Shown here: piece after piece, positions 26,254 through 36,200 of the stretch
How positions within the stretch are numbered: position 1 is the first letter of the stretch
How the letters are laid out: each line of letters opens with the position of its first letter
Assembly: GCA_002696035.1 (NCBI GenBank)
Contig: NZQV01000010.1
Coordinates: 827,764-891,763 of the forward strand
Reading direction: 5' to 3'
Length of the DNA stretch: 64,000 nt
Source of the DNA: Balneola sp.
Lineage (GTDB): Bacteria; Bacteroidota; Rhodothermia; Balneolales; Balneolaceae
Program-made: the position numbers and the translations under genes
The notes under the pieces: generated by a model
Told to the model about the DNA's origin: nothing
The model's database searches: none
Seen by the model: only the letters and a program-made list of their open reading frames with translations

Positions 26254-27546
26254 TCACCTTTCCTTACTAAGACCCGGGATCCGGATCTGATCGAAATGTT
26301 TTTTCAGTGATTCACTGGATGCATCTTCTGAATGCACATTATATTCATGTACTTCATCCAATAAGTAATATCCAAGTCTGGGCCGTAATTGGTAGAATCC
26401 TGAGGAGTCTGACTCCGCTTTTGCAGCCACCCCAAACCACTCTTCATTCATATTATTCTGCCCTTCCGTGTAGTCAAACTCATAGCCTCCATTTGCCCAG
26501 GATGCAAAAGTATTGTGGACCTCAAGATCTTTGTTTTGGTCATATTTCCACCATCCATCACTGAATTGGAAAGTGTAGGCACCGATCACATTTTCATCCC
26601 CCCCCATACCGGACGCATTTTTGTAGATCTCTTTCCAGTTTCCCTTCAGGTAATAAGCCTGAGCCTCTTCTGCCTCTTCCTGAGTTTTAACATTGTATGC
26701 ATCTGAACCAAACTCCGTTAGTAAGACCGGTTTCCCATATTCCTTTTTGACGCGTTCAAAGAGATCAGTAAATGAGATCCCTCGATATGTGTTGGTGCCA
26801 AAAATATCAACGTCGGTCAGTTCTTCAGAAATGATATCTAAGAACTGTACATCCCCGTTACAGAAAGCCACCGGATGATTTCCATCCACTGATTTCATTA
26901 TTTTTGAGGCCTCATTCATTAACCGATACATGGCCCGGGCTTGAGTGGTTGAATTTCTGTCCTCAACAGGGATGTCTTCCGTTTCCGCTCCCTCCCAGAA
27001 AAGTCCATAGTTATTTTCGTTACCTATCAAATATAAGAGCAGACCAGGCGTATTCTTGTATTCTTCAGCCAGTCGCTTAACCTCCTCCAACAATATTGTT
27101 TGAACCTGGGGATCAGCATAATTTGTCTGAGGAATCCATTCACCGTCGACAGAAACACCATAGCGTCCAAATGAATGGTTCAGCATCGTATAGATCCCAT
27201 AATTCTCATAGATGTAGGTGATCCACTTTTGGGGAATGCCGGTATACACACGGATCGAGTTCACACCAATATCCTGAAGCAAACCCATTTCGTAGTCCAA
27301 CGCTTTTTGAATGAAATCATCGGATTGTTCCCATAAGCTGTATGAATATGTTTTGCCTATGGGGACGTAGTTCCAGTTCATCCCATTAATGAACTCGGCT
27401 TCTCCGTCTATAAGAAGCTGCCATCCATCATCAGATAGATTCACGGAAACATGATTTGGCTGAGCATGTACAGATGGGTTGCTACATGAAAAAACGACTA
27501 TAAACAGACAAGCTTTAATTATATCCATATCACATTCCGGTCTCAT
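26254..27546 (-). CDS. Secreted clan GH-A glycoside hydrolase (GH2-like TIM barrel)
   Basis: 430 residues with a signal peptide (IIKACLFIVVFSC ... VHA-Q, residues ~8-29; an alternative start at 27528 gives a shorter leader, and Cys21 might be a lipobox). TIM-barrel marks: FINGMNWNYVPIG (~52-64), VNSIRVYTGIP (~95-105), acid/base Glu177 in LYLIGNENNYG, TNTYRG (~251-256) and nucleophile Glu278 in VLLTEFGSDA, followed by QFSDGWW. It resembles the GH2 catalytic barrel without the flanking sandwich domains and is usually left as 'GH2 TIM barrel'. First gene of the operon, 91 bases before the phosphorylase. Beta-1,3-glucan activity is inferred from context; the family is unsettled. Confidence 0.72.
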   Translation of the reverse strand: MRPECDMDIIKACLFIVVFSCSNPSVHAQPNHVSVNLSDDGWQLLIDGEAEFINGMNWNYVPIGKTYSYSLWEQSDDFIQKALDYEMGLLQDIGVNSIRVYTGIPQKWITYIYENYGIYTMLNHSFGRYGVSVDGEWIPQTNYADPQVQTILLEEVKRLAEEYKNTPGLLLYLIGNENNYGLFWEGAETEDIPVEDRNSTTQARAMYRLMNEASKIMKSVDGNHPVAFCNGDVQFLDIISEELTDVDIFGTNTYRGISFTDLFERVKKEYGKPVLLTEFGSDAYNVKTQEEAEEAQAYYLKGNWKEIYKNASGMGGDENVIGAYTFQFSDGWWKYDQNKDLEVHNTFASWANGGYEFDYTEGQNNMNEEWFGVAAKAESDSSGFYQLRPRLGYYLLDEVHEYNVHSEDASSESLKKHFDQIRIPGLSKER

Positions 27547-27991
27547 TATTTGGGATATAATGGCAGGAACTCAGAGCGGCTCCAAATCTATATTCACTGA
27601 ATGAAATATTCATATGATCTTCTTAGTTATATGATACCTTCGGTGTTTGGCATTAAGATATTTTACGACTCGAGTATAAGTTCATGCAAATTTTATCTTT
27701 TTTTTGCATGATTTTCCTACTTCTTTCTAACTCCTAAACTAAATAAACAAACCATCAGCACTATAATTAAGCCTAAAGGTATTGAAATTTTCCGTTCGGA
27801 AATATGCTTTTTTCCTGAGTTATTTGCAAATTTAAGCAAAATTTTTCCTCAATTTGCGTTATACTATATGGGAGTGCTTTTACCCAGTCTTATTTTGGAA
27901 ATTTGGCTTCGAATCGCATCTTAGAATTGGACTTTATCCTGTGATATTGGGAGTACTCAGCGTACATTAACCATGCATTAAATTTTTGATT
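27547..27991. promoter_or_regulatory. 445-base divergent promoter region with two inverted TGCAAA-type operators
   Basis: Separates the minus-strand five-gene operon from the plus-strand GH16 gene. No ORF is supported. Site A: CATGCAAA (27683-27690), 12 bases, TTTGCATG (27703-27710), a perfect 8-bp inverted repeat about 140 bases before the operon start. Site B: GCAAA (27836-27840), 12 bases, TTTGC (27853-27857), about 135 bases before the GH16 start, preceded by TTTGCAAA (27823-27830). Also TTTCCG-TT-CGGAAA (27789-27802). The two A/B sites lie at near-equal distances from the two start codons, as expected if each controls one direction. Confidence 0.5.
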
Positions 27992-29896
27992 ATGACATTT
28001 TCCTTTCGAACCCTACTGAGCATCCTTTTTATTTCACTGATATTTTCATCAAGTGCTTTTGCCCAAAAATTTGAATTGGTTTGGAGTGATGAATTCAATG
28101 AAACTGAACTGGATGAAAGTATCTGGAATCCCTGGGAAGGAACCGCCTATAATAATGAATGGCAATATTACACCCCTCGCGAAAAGAATATATATGTAGA
28201 AGACGGAATGCTCTATCTGGTAGGGCTACGTGAAAATTATCAAGGACAACCATGGACTTCAGCTCGTATTAACACACAAGGCAACTTTGAGTTTCAATAT
28301 GGCAAAGCAGAAATCCGAGCTAAGTTACCATTAGGGAAAGGTCTTTGGCCTGCTTTTTGGATGCTTGGTAGTAATATTGAGGATAATCAAATTGGTTGGC
28401 CTTATTCCGGTGAAATTGACATCATGGAATATCGTGGTCACTTACCTTATCAAACCAATGGGACCATACACTTTGCTGCCGAAGCACCGGAATTTCCGCG
28501 TACCCCAAACGAAGACCACCGGTATATTGGTCAGGAATATGACCTGCCCTCAGGAAGTTTTTCCGAAGATTTTCACTTGTATCAATTTGAATGGACAGAT
28601 TCTGTACTGGTTTGGTCTATTGATGATGTTGAGTTCTACAGGCTTACACGAGAAGAGATCGAAGCGAGAACCAGCTACTACCCTTTTGATCAACCTTTCT
28701 ACATAATTCTAAATTTAGCCATTGGTGGAGATTTCCTTGGCAATCAGCAGCCTGATGAAACTACCCCAGACAGAAATGAAGTGATCGTGGATTACGTACG
28801 TATATATCAGGATACGAATAAGGACCCCGAAGTAGAAACTGGTTTGGGAAGTTCAGAAACTGTAGAACCTTACGACCTGATCGAGTTATCAGCTGAAGCA
28901 GCTGATGAAGATGGAAGCATCGAAAAAGTTGTCTTTCTAATGAATGAAAACATTATCGCTGTTGACTCTGTAGCTCCATATCAAGCCACTTGGAGGCCAG
29001 GCATTGACGGTTGCTATGACTTTCAGGTTAAAGCTTATGATAATTTAAATAACATGGGTTCGAGCACACAAGAAACTGTTTTTATTGTTGGAACAGGTTG
29101 TGAAAAGCGTGCTTTTAATGACGAACCTCAAACATTTCCGGGAACGCTTCAATTTGAACACTATGATTATGGCGGTTTAGATAATGCCTACTATGACACT
29201 TCACCTGACACTAACCTGGGTAATAACCTGGGAAACGAATTCAGAGACACAGAAGCGGTAGATCTGATCCCAGATAAAAATCAAGAAGGTAATCACTTGC
29301 TCACAGAATTGGAGGCCGGAGAATGGACTACTTATCAGATTGAGGTCACCCAGTCAGGTATTTATGATCTTGAATTACGAGCTGTAGGAGGATCACAATC
29401 TGGTCGTTTAGATTTTATGATTGACGATGAGGATCTTGTCTATTATACACGTTTGGTGGCAAGAGATGGAGAACCTTACATCTCAAAAACCGTTACTGAC
29501 GTTGAACTTACAGAAGGCTCATATGAACTAAAAATGGACGTCGTTCAAGACGGGAACGGGCTTAAACCGGATCGGCTTAAAGCCATTTTGACAGAGAGTA
29601 TAACCTCGAATGAATCTTCAAGAGGAATCCCATCCACAGTAACACTGCATCAAAACTATCCGAATCCGTTTAATCCTAATACCAACATCTCTTTTAGTCT
29701 CGACCGACCACAACACACACATCTCTCTGTATACAATAGTCTGGGCCAGCATATAAAAACCCTTTACTCTGGCACATTAACACAAGGTAGCCACTCTTTT
29801 TCTTTTGATGCATCCGGCTACAGCAGTGGTATCTACTATTATCAGTTAACGTCTTCCACCGGGACTTGGACTCGGCAGATGCTGCTATTGAAATAA
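27992..29896 (+). CDS. GH16 laminarinase with Ig-like, CBM6-like and T9SS sorting domains
   Basis: 634 residues from ATG 27992 (a TTG six bases upstream is in frame but unlikely). Signal peptide ends at SSSAFA-Q (~23). GH16 domain (~25-275): LVWSDEFN, WPAFWMLG, catalytic GEIDIMEYRG with Glu141 (nucleophile), Asp143 and Glu146 (acid/base). Then an Ig-like domain (~285-370; DEDGSIEKVVFL), a CBM6-like domain (~380-530; LQFEHYDYGG ... EAGEWTTYQIEV) and a type A T9SS C-terminal signal (NYPNPFNP ... SGIYYYQL, ~550-634). Endo-beta-1,3-glucanase delivered to the cell surface or medium by T9SS. Divergent from the GH149 operon, convergent with the PpiC gene. Confidence 0.93.
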   Translation: MTFSFRTLLSILFISLIFSSSAFAQKFELVWSDEFNETELDESIWNPWEGTAYNNEWQYYTPREKNIYVEDGMLYLVGLRENYQGQPWTSARINTQGNFEFQYGKAEIRAKLPLGKGLWPAFWMLGSNIEDNQIGWPYSGEIDIMEYRGHLPYQTNGTIHFAAEAPEFPRTPNEDHRYIGQEYDLPSGSFSEDFHLYQFEWTDSVLVWSIDDVEFYRLTREEIEARTSYYPFDQPFYIILNLAIGGDFLGNQQPDETTPDRNEVIVDYVRIYQDTNKDPEVETGLGSSETVEPYDLIELSAEAADEDGSIEKVVFLMNENIIAVDSVAPYQATWRPGIDGCYDFQVKAYDNLNNMGSSTQETVFIVGTGCEKRAFNDEPQTFPGTLQFEHYDYGGLDNAYYDTSPDTNLGNNLGNEFRDTEAVDLIPDKNQEGNHLLTELEAGEWTTYQIEVTQSGIYDLELRAVGGSQSGRLDFMIDDEDLVYYTRLVARDGEPYISKTVTDVELTEGSYELKMDVVQDGNGLKPDRLKAILTESITSNESSRGIPSTVTLHQNYPNPFNPNTNISFSLDRPQHTHLSVYNSLGQHIKTLYSGTLTQGSHSFSFDASGYSSGIYYYQLTSSTGTWTRQMLLLK

Positions 29897-30007
29897 CTCC
29901 TTTCCTCTTTTCTTCCTCTCAGCTTTACCTTGACATTTTTTTTATGCAGAGAGTGCTATGGTTTGGAAATTTTGTTGCTCGGCAATTTAAGCAAGTATAA
30001 GACTGGC

Positions 30008-31738
30008 TTAGGGAAGACGCCTACCTTGTAAGGAAGGATCATCGAAATGCTTCATAAGGCTCTCAAATGCAGTCGTATCAACCGATATTTCGGCATCAGC
30101 TCTTAGCTCCTGAATTTCTTTGACCACATTGTAGTATTTTGACATTCGTTCGATCACCTGATCCTGAACTTCTTCAAACTCCACTCTCTGCATATCTCTT
30201 TCACTTACATTCATCACATAAAAAGCTTCGCCTGAATTGGCTACTACTGTCTTATTGAGAGGAGCTCTAAATACATGAGATTGTAACGCATACACTTTTC
30301 TGACATCAGCACCCTTATGGTATTCGTAGTTTGGATAGGAATCAGGGGATGATTTTCCTGCTTGAATAGCATTTTTGATCTCCTGAGCAGCTTTAAAACT
30401 ATCTGCTGTAATCACCCAACCTGAGAATGTTCTACTTTTGCCCGCATTCATGTCCATGCCACGGAAAGCTGCTTTTTGTTCTTCAATTGGAATATCAGGA
30501 ACAGGTTGTTCAGACAAGTATTCTTTTACTAAGTAAGTCTTGTAAAATTTTGACCGGTAGTCCATATTGTACTCCACAATGGGGTCGTTTTCAATATCCT
30601 GAACCAAACCAGCTTCAAAAAATACCTGATTTCGAAGTGCTCTTCCCACTGAAGCCATGGTACGGTTTCTGGCTTCTTCCAGAGGAATTGTCTTAAGCCA
30701 GTCAAAATAATCTCCGGCAGTAAATATCCTTTCCTCTCCTAAGTGTGTGTAACTTGCTATCGGAGTATTGGGATTAAATTCTTGCTCTACAAATTCAACC
30801 TCAGCGCTTGTGGGATAACTGGAATTATCCTGTGGAATTCCTGATGGCACCGGATTTGAACGGTTTCTGGGTTTTATTTGTCGGATTCTTTCAAAAAGAT
30901 CTCTGACTGATTCCTGATCTACATTCACATCAAGACTTTGCATATACGTCTGTACAAACGCATCTCCTTTTAGCGTCATAATACGTTTTTTGGTCAGTCC
31001 TGTGATCCCCTCTTTTTTGTATTCAAATTCAGCACTAGTCATAATAGGATTACCGATCCTGTTATTGACAAAAATGATGTGATACCCCTGACGGGTTCGA
31101 ACGGGCTCTGAGTATTCTCCCGCTTTCAGTTCATATGCGGCCTCTCCAAAAGCGTCATCAACGTTGAAATAACTGATCTCCCCCAAATAACCAGCCGTTG
31201 AATCATATTGGGGAACATTATAGATCTCATTGGCCAGATCCAGAAAAGATTCTCCGTTCTGTAATCGTTGATAGGCTTGCTCGGCTTCTTTTTGATCTGT
31301 AAAGAAAAGGTGACTTACATGTAGCTTCACCTTGGTATTAAAAAAAGCAGTTTCAACTTGCTGTTCGTCTGGTAAAGAAAGCGTATCAAGAAAGGAGGCT
31401 GAGTAGAATCGGTCGGCCACAGAAATTCGGAGAACCTGGTCCATATATTCTTCATACTGCTCCCCGATTAGGTCGTATTTCCCTGCCTGTTGAGCTAATA
31501 AAATATCATCCGTTAAAGAGTTCAGAAATGCATATCGCTCCTCTTTAGTATCGTTTCTCCCACTACTAAGAATATGCTGAATATACGCCTGCTGGAAAAA
31601 CTCAGCTGTCACCGTATCATCATTCACTACCGATACTGTGGGACCTTGGTCAAAGGTTTCTTCAGTTTGGGATGATTCTCTCTCGCATGAAAAAAATAGA
31701 ATTGAAAGTAGTGCAAAAAAGACAACAGTCTTTTTCAT
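30008..31738 (-). CDS. PpiC-type (parvulin) peptidyl-prolyl isomerase lipoprotein
   Basis: 576 residues, lipoprotein signal MKKTVVFFALLSILFFS with Cys18. N-terminal SurA-like helical region (~35-130), parvulin domain (~135-240; VSHLFFTDQKEAEQAYQRLQNGESF, GYLGEISYF, EPVRTRQGYHIIFV), then a long C-terminal region (~250-576) with a second weaker chaperone-like segment. Periplasmic foldase for outer-membrane or secreted proteins. It is the last gene of the block TonB receptor - T9SS protein - PorV-like barrel - PpiC, 19 bases after the PorV-like gene, which suggests it helps fold those products. Confidence 0.85.
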   Translation of the reverse strand: MKKTVVFFALLSILFFSCERESSQTEETFDQGPTVSVVNDDTVTAEFFQQAYIQHILSSGRNDTKEERYAFLNSLTDDILLAQQAGKYDLIGEQYEEYMDQVLRISVADRFYSASFLDTLSLPDEQQVETAFFNTKVKLHVSHLFFTDQKEAEQAYQRLQNGESFLDLANEIYNVPQYDSTAGYLGEISYFNVDDAFGEAAYELKAGEYSEPVRTRQGYHIIFVNNRIGNPIMTSAEFEYKKEGITGLTKKRIMTLKGDAFVQTYMQSLDVNVDQESVRDLFERIRQIKPRNRSNPVPSGIPQDNSSYPTSAEVEFVEQEFNPNTPIASYTHLGEERIFTAGDYFDWLKTIPLEEARNRTMASVGRALRNQVFFEAGLVQDIENDPIVEYNMDYRSKFYKTYLVKEYLSEQPVPDIPIEEQKAAFRGMDMNAGKSRTFSGWVITADSFKAAQEIKNAIQAGKSSPDSYPNYEYHKGADVRKVYALQSHVFRAPLNKTVVANSGEAFYVMNVSERDMQRVEFEEVQDQVIERMSKYYNVVKEIQELRADAEISVDTTAFESLMKHFDDPSLQGRRLP

Positions 31739-31757
31739 AAACTGATATTATTTGTAA

Positions 31758-32825
31758 TTAAAAATAGATCTTAAAGTCGATCATTCTAACGTTGCTAAGG
31801 TAGTTTTGTTGGGCAATGGCAAAATCAAAACCAATCCTGATATCACTTAGTGCCATATCGAAGCCCGCACCATAACCGACATGACTATCAACTTCATTTC
31901 CCAAGAAAAGATCTTTGTATCCACCTCTCAGGTAGAAATTTGTTGAATTCGTTGAGTACACGAACTCGGCTCCAAAATCTCCATTTAATTTCTGGTCATT
32001 GGTTTGGTGAGACTCTCCCATCAACCTAAAGGTGTAATAATCTGTTTTCACTACCGGGACTTTTATCCCAAATTTAAAAGACAGTGGCAAGTTCCAGGAT
32101 TGTGTCTCCCTGTTAACAAAAACGCGGTCGTTATTTCCGGCATTTTCAGGATTCGGGTCGTAAGTATCACGAAGGTTGATCCCTCCCATTTGGAGTTGCC
32201 CACCAAAGTTTTGGATCGAAGCCGCAAGGGTTAGTCCATTCAAATAGTCCGTAATAAGAGTAAGGCCAATATCTACTGCAACCGCACTTGCCTTCATATC
32301 CCAAATTCGTTGGGATATATATTTAGCTTTTCCACCAATAAAAAAGTTGTCCGTAAGTGGTTGAGCATAGCTTAAGCCAAAGACCATGTCACTGGCATCA
32401 AACAGTTCGCCATTACCGTTCGGCTGGGTCTCTGTGGTAACTTCCATCGTTCCATAGCTAACAACGGCACCACTTAGCCCGATCACACCTTTGTTTGAAA
32501 TAGGAATCGCTACACCAACAGCATTATAGTCAATGTCAGCAAACATTTGGTAATTGGAGAAGAACACGCCTCCTTTCTTTCCTTCGTGCTCAATTGCAAT
32601 ACCAGATACATTCCAGAATAAGGCATCTGCCCCACTTGCTGAAGCCGTGTATGCATGCCCCAACGCCGACGCCCTTGATCCCGTCCCTATTGTCAGGAAA
32701 GGTGCTGCTGTAGTTCCCACTTTACTCTGAGCTTGTATATCAGCCGCCAGAAAAAGCGCGATAAAAAATATACCTATGTATGTGACAAAACTTCTGTTCA
32801 TGATCTTCTTGTTCTGCAATTTCAT
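31758..32825 (-). CDS. PorV/PorQ-family outer-membrane barrel (T9SS shuttle-like)
   Basis: 355 residues; signal peptide in MNRSFVTYIGIFFIALFLAADIQA (the ATG at 32801 may be the true start). Mature N-terminus TTAAPFLTIGTGSRASALGHAYTASASGADALFWNVSG has the PorV/UPF0164 pattern (PFL-x-IG-x-x-x-RA-x-x-x-G ... A-x-x-W-N). The rest is alternating barrel strands ending in IDFKIYF with C-terminal Phe. PorV proteins escort cargo bearing C-terminal signals from the T9SS translocon. The gene overlaps the upstream T9SS-cargo gene by one base (TAATG), so cargo and candidate shuttle are made together. Cargo-specific pairing is inference. Confidence 0.8.
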   Translation of the reverse strand: MKLQNKKIMNRSFVTYIGIFFIALFLAADIQAQSKVGTTAAPFLTIGTGSRASALGHAYTASASGADALFWNVSGIAIEHEGKKGGVFFSNYQMFADIDYNAVGVAIPISNKGVIGLSGAVVSYGTMEVTTETQPNGNGELFDASDMVFGLSYAQPLTDNFFIGGKAKYISQRIWDMKASAVAVDIGLTLITDYLNGLTLAASIQNFGGQLQMGGINLRDTYDPNPENAGNNDRVFVNRETQSWNLPLSFKFGIKVPVVKTDYYTFRLMGESHQTNDQKLNGDFGAEFVYSTNSTNFYLRGGYKDLFLGNEVDSHVGYGAGFDMALSDIRIGFDFAIAQQNYLSNVRMIDFKIYF

Positions 32826-35800
32826 TACTTAATCACCGCAAATTTTCCAGTTTTCTCTCCTACTCCCGGTGCTTCTACGTGGAACACATAGATGCCGTAT
32901 GCCACATCAAGTCCGTCTTTTGTGCGAAGATCCCAATCGACATCACCATCATTAGTATTTGTATTATGCTGTAAGGTCTGGATGAGTTCGCCTCTCACAT
33001 TAAAGATCCTGATCGTACACTCCTGAGGAAGATTGATAAACTTGATCCTTCGTTCTCCACGCCCTTCCAGGGAATTACTTACCTGGGGTTCATACAAAGA
33101 GTATGCCCTATATGGATTTGGAACCACTTTGACATTCTCTAGTTCGGTAGCAGCAAGTTCTTCGTCTATGGAAGATTCACTGGTAGTGAACTGGAAGAAG
33201 TCGCCCTCTGCAAAGGGTTTGTTGTTTGAAATTCTGAGCACCTCGCCTTCACCCGGCATAACGGGAGTTTCTCCTGAAGGAGCCCGGAAGTTGATATTAT
33301 GTCTCAGAACACGAACAGCTGCAGACTTTTGCTCCATGATGATCAGTTCATCTGAAATGTCATATTCCTCATTCTCATTTCTGTCAAGGACCAACAGTTC
33401 AGCAGCTTCTCCTGTCCGCAAATTAACGGCCATCACATTCAGGGAATCCCTTAGGTAAGTTGCTGTCTGAAATCTTGGAGGATAGTACACGTCATTGTCT
33501 GACCATCTTAATTCGAAGTCATCCGGAGTCAATTCGCCATTTCCAGTTTCATTCACCTCAAAATCAGCAAGCCAGTTCGTTTCATAGCCATCCACTCTTC
33601 TGGGATCGAAATTGAACTGCTCATTATCAGAACCGTAATTGCCAACCCAGCCAGATCTGCCGAGGTTATAACCGATCTCAATATCATTCTGAAACTGCAT
33701 GATAAAGCCTTCGACCACTGGAGACGATTCTTCCATCTGCCGGCTAATCAAGGTATCAGACCTACTGACATTGATCAGGGAATATCCGGCTGTTGCATAA
33801 TATTCCGGGCTGACTCGAGTATCTGCACTGTCTCTGAAGAGAACTCTGTATGTATCTCCAAATGGAACTTGTGAACGGTCCACAATGGTAATTCCCATTG
33901 AACCTGTCCCGATCCCTGAAGTAATTTGATCAAGATCATCTTCTGTTCCACTTTCAATGTAACCGGCCGGGCGGGCTCTTGGCGTCACAGCTTTAGCGTT
34001 GATGGATGAACCTGTGAGATTGAAGAACTGATCTACCCCAAAGTTGAATACATTTTCTTGCGGATCGATCTCAACCCTTCCTGTCGAATCTACCACGCCG
34101 CGATCGTAAGCCACAACAGCGTAGTAATAGGTAACTCCGTTGGTGACCTCCTCATCTACATAAAAGTATTGCAGGCCAGTATTTGAACCAAGCTGATATA
34201 CAGCTGTATTATCGAGTACCGGCAAAGATCCTTGTATATCATTTACAAGATCCCACTGAGCGATTGGCTCATAGAAAGTCGGTGTTCCCTCTACGTTCGT
34301 GATCGTTCGGGCATCACTTAGTATGGGGTCCGTTCCTTTGTAGAGTCGGTATCCTTCAAAGTCGAATTCCTGAGTGAACCGGTCAAAACTGTTCACTGAC
34401 ACTGAATCCCAACCCAGGGTTACTTTACCATCCCCGGCAATAGCGGTAAGTGTTGGTGCAAAGGGAGGTTGTGCAAAATTATAGTTGGCATCATAGATAT
34501 TTTGAACCGTGATACGGTTTCTAAAGAAGTCATTTTCGTCTTCACCAAATAACCATGAAAGGGAGAAAAAATCACTTACTGACGGTGGCAGATCAACCGG
34601 CCCTGATGTAAAGAGCACAAAAGGCTCATTATTTCGAAGTACTTCCGGTTCTTTGCCAATTTCTTCAAATAAATTTTCTTCGATCTTTTCCCAAATAAAC
34701 TGGTCTTCCAGTAGGATGGTGAACTCATAATTCTGTCTAACACCCAGATCAAAACCACTTAAACCGATTTGATCTGACTCAGGTATATCAAGCTGGTCGA
34801 AATTTCGTTCTCCGTCCTGAGGAATTCCATCAGCCTGTCCAAAATCAGGTCCCGGATAACCGCGGTCATTCGGGCCCAATCCATCAACACCTGTATCAGA
34901 GTTCAGAAACTCACCGGGATCCCATTGTCCATTATCATTTTCATCCGAAAAAGAGATCCAATTCGCATTTTCATCACCGGTCCACCAGCGTCCGGCCTGG
35001 TAAGCAGGCAGTTGGTCTATAGAGCCATAGACGCGTTCAAAGTTGGCCATGTTATAGTTAGATTCGATGTAGTTTCGAATATTCTCTTGTCCTTCTATAA
35101 GCATTCCTGGTCCGGAATCACGGCGTTCATCAACGATCCCATCCTCATCATTATCCAGCATATCAAATGGATCAGCTGGACTTTCAAGGAAAGCAAAACC
35201 AGTATATCCCAATTCATACTGTCCCCCATTGGGAAGCGTTCCTAGCCCATTACTGTCCCATCCGTAAGCAATATCAAGCTGAGCATTGAAAGCGGCATTG
35301 TCATCCGTTTCATCATTATCACCACCAAGCCCATAGTCATTTCCCTGAGCAAAGAACAAGCTGTCGTGTTGTGTTTGTCCTACATTCGTGATCCGGTACA
35401 ACATGAACATCGTATCTTCAGCCAGCAAGTTAGCCCACTGTAAATATCGGACTTGTATTTGCAGACCTAATCCCCCTTTGGTTGAATCTGTAGCATCCGG
35501 ATAGTACACGCCATATTCACTATAGGGTTCGCCGGTATCTTCATCGATCTGATATCCCTTATTTTGAAGATCATCGATCACATAGTACGTTTCGAGATCG
35601 GCATTGAATACTCCTTTCCCGAATAAACCATTCCATGCTCCGGGCCAGCCGGGATCATCCGGATTGTCCAAACGATCTGGCCAAAAATCAGGCCAACTTT
35701 GTTGATCGTCACTGATAGCGGGAATTCGCTGAAAAGAACCACTTATCGGACTTACCCTATTTTGATTCAAAAATCCATTAAGAGGTTGCATACTCCATAA

Positions 35801-36199
35801 TTCCCCTGAAGGGCTTCTTCTTTGTCCCGTTTCGCGATAGTTGATGGCAACCGGATTCAAGGTTGTATCAGACATGCCGGGATAATATTGTTGCCATTTT
35901 TCTCTTTCTCCAGTGACACGGCCGACAATGTAGAGACCAATTCCGTCAATATGCCGACCACCAATGGAACGGGGCCATACACCAAACGGTACATCGTTGT
36001 ATCGGGATAATTCGCCCGTATTACGATAATTTGTTTCGATCAAATTACCATCCAATACTCCCCTGGATATCCAGTTGGAAGATCCCCGGTATTCATCGGG
36101 AATGGATGATTGGGCAAATGCAAATTCGGACAAGCCAATAAATGCAATTACACCTGCTAATAAAATTCTGTTTAGATACTTCTTATACATGTATTTCAT
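32825..36199 (-). CDS. Large Asp-rich secreted protein with T9SS sorting domain
   Basis: 1124 residues. Signal peptide to ~residue 30 (IGLSEFAFA-Q). Large, Trp- and Asp-rich body with several calcium-loop-like stretches (DNDEDGIVDE near 350, DENDNGQWDPGE near 420, DRNENEEYD near 940), a fibronectin III-like module (~590-720; PPFAPTLTAIAGDGKVTLGWD), and a FlgD/T9SS-type C-terminal domain (~1040-1124; VKVVPNPYRAYS ... GIYVFHVE). No enzyme motif seen. It lies 1 base after the TonB receptor gene, in the place SusD takes in other loci, and overlaps the PorV-like gene. A surface glycan-handling or receptor-lid role is possible but unproven. Confidence 0.8.
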   Translation of the reverse strand: MKYMYKKYLNRILLAGVIAFIGLSEFAFAQSSIPDEYRGSSNWISRGVLDGNLIETNYRNTGELSRYNDVPFGVWPRSIGGRHIDGIGLYIVGRVTGEREKWQQYYPGMSDTTLNPVAINYRETGQRRSPSGELWSMQPLNGFLNQNRVSPISGSFQRIPAISDDQQSWPDFWPDRLDNPDDPGWPGAWNGLFGKGVFNADLETYYVIDDLQNKGYQIDEDTGEPYSEYGVYYPDATDSTKGGLGLQIQVRYLQWANLLAEDTMFMLYRITNVGQTQHDSLFFAQGNDYGLGGDNDETDDNAAFNAQLDIAYGWDSNGLGTLPNGGQYELGYTGFAFLESPADPFDMLDNDEDGIVDERRDSGPGMLIEGQENIRNYIESNYNMANFERVYGSIDQLPAYQAGRWWTGDENANWISFSDENDNGQWDPGEFLNSDTGVDGLGPNDRGYPGPDFGQADGIPQDGERNFDQLDIPESDQIGLSGFDLGVRQNYEFTILLEDQFIWEKIEENLFEEIGKEPEVLRNNEPFVLFTSGPVDLPPSVSDFFSLSWLFGEDENDFFRNRITVQNIYDANYNFAQPPFAPTLTAIAGDGKVTLGWDSVSVNSFDRFTQEFDFEGYRLYKGTDPILSDARTITNVEGTPTFYEPIAQWDLVNDIQGSLPVLDNTAVYQLGSNTGLQYFYVDEEVTNGVTYYYAVVAYDRGVVDSTGRVEIDPQENVFNFGVDQFFNLTGSSINAKAVTPRARPAGYIESGTEDDLDQITSGIGTGSMGITIVDRSQVPFGDTYRVLFRDSADTRVSPEYYATAGYSLINVSRSDTLISRQMEESSPVVEGFIMQFQNDIEIGYNLGRSGWVGNYGSDNEQFNFDPRRVDGYETNWLADFEVNETGNGELTPDDFELRWSDNDVYYPPRFQTATYLRDSLNVMAVNLRTGEAAELLVLDRNENEEYDISDELIIMEQKSAAVRVLRHNINFRAPSGETPVMPGEGEVLRISNNKPFAEGDFFQFTTSESSIDEELAATELENVKVVPNPYRAYSLYEPQVSNSLEGRGERRIKFINLPQECTIRIFNVRGELIQTLQHNTNTNDGDVDWDLRTKDGLDVAYGIYVFHVEAPGVGEKTGKFAVIK

Positions 36200-36200
36200 T

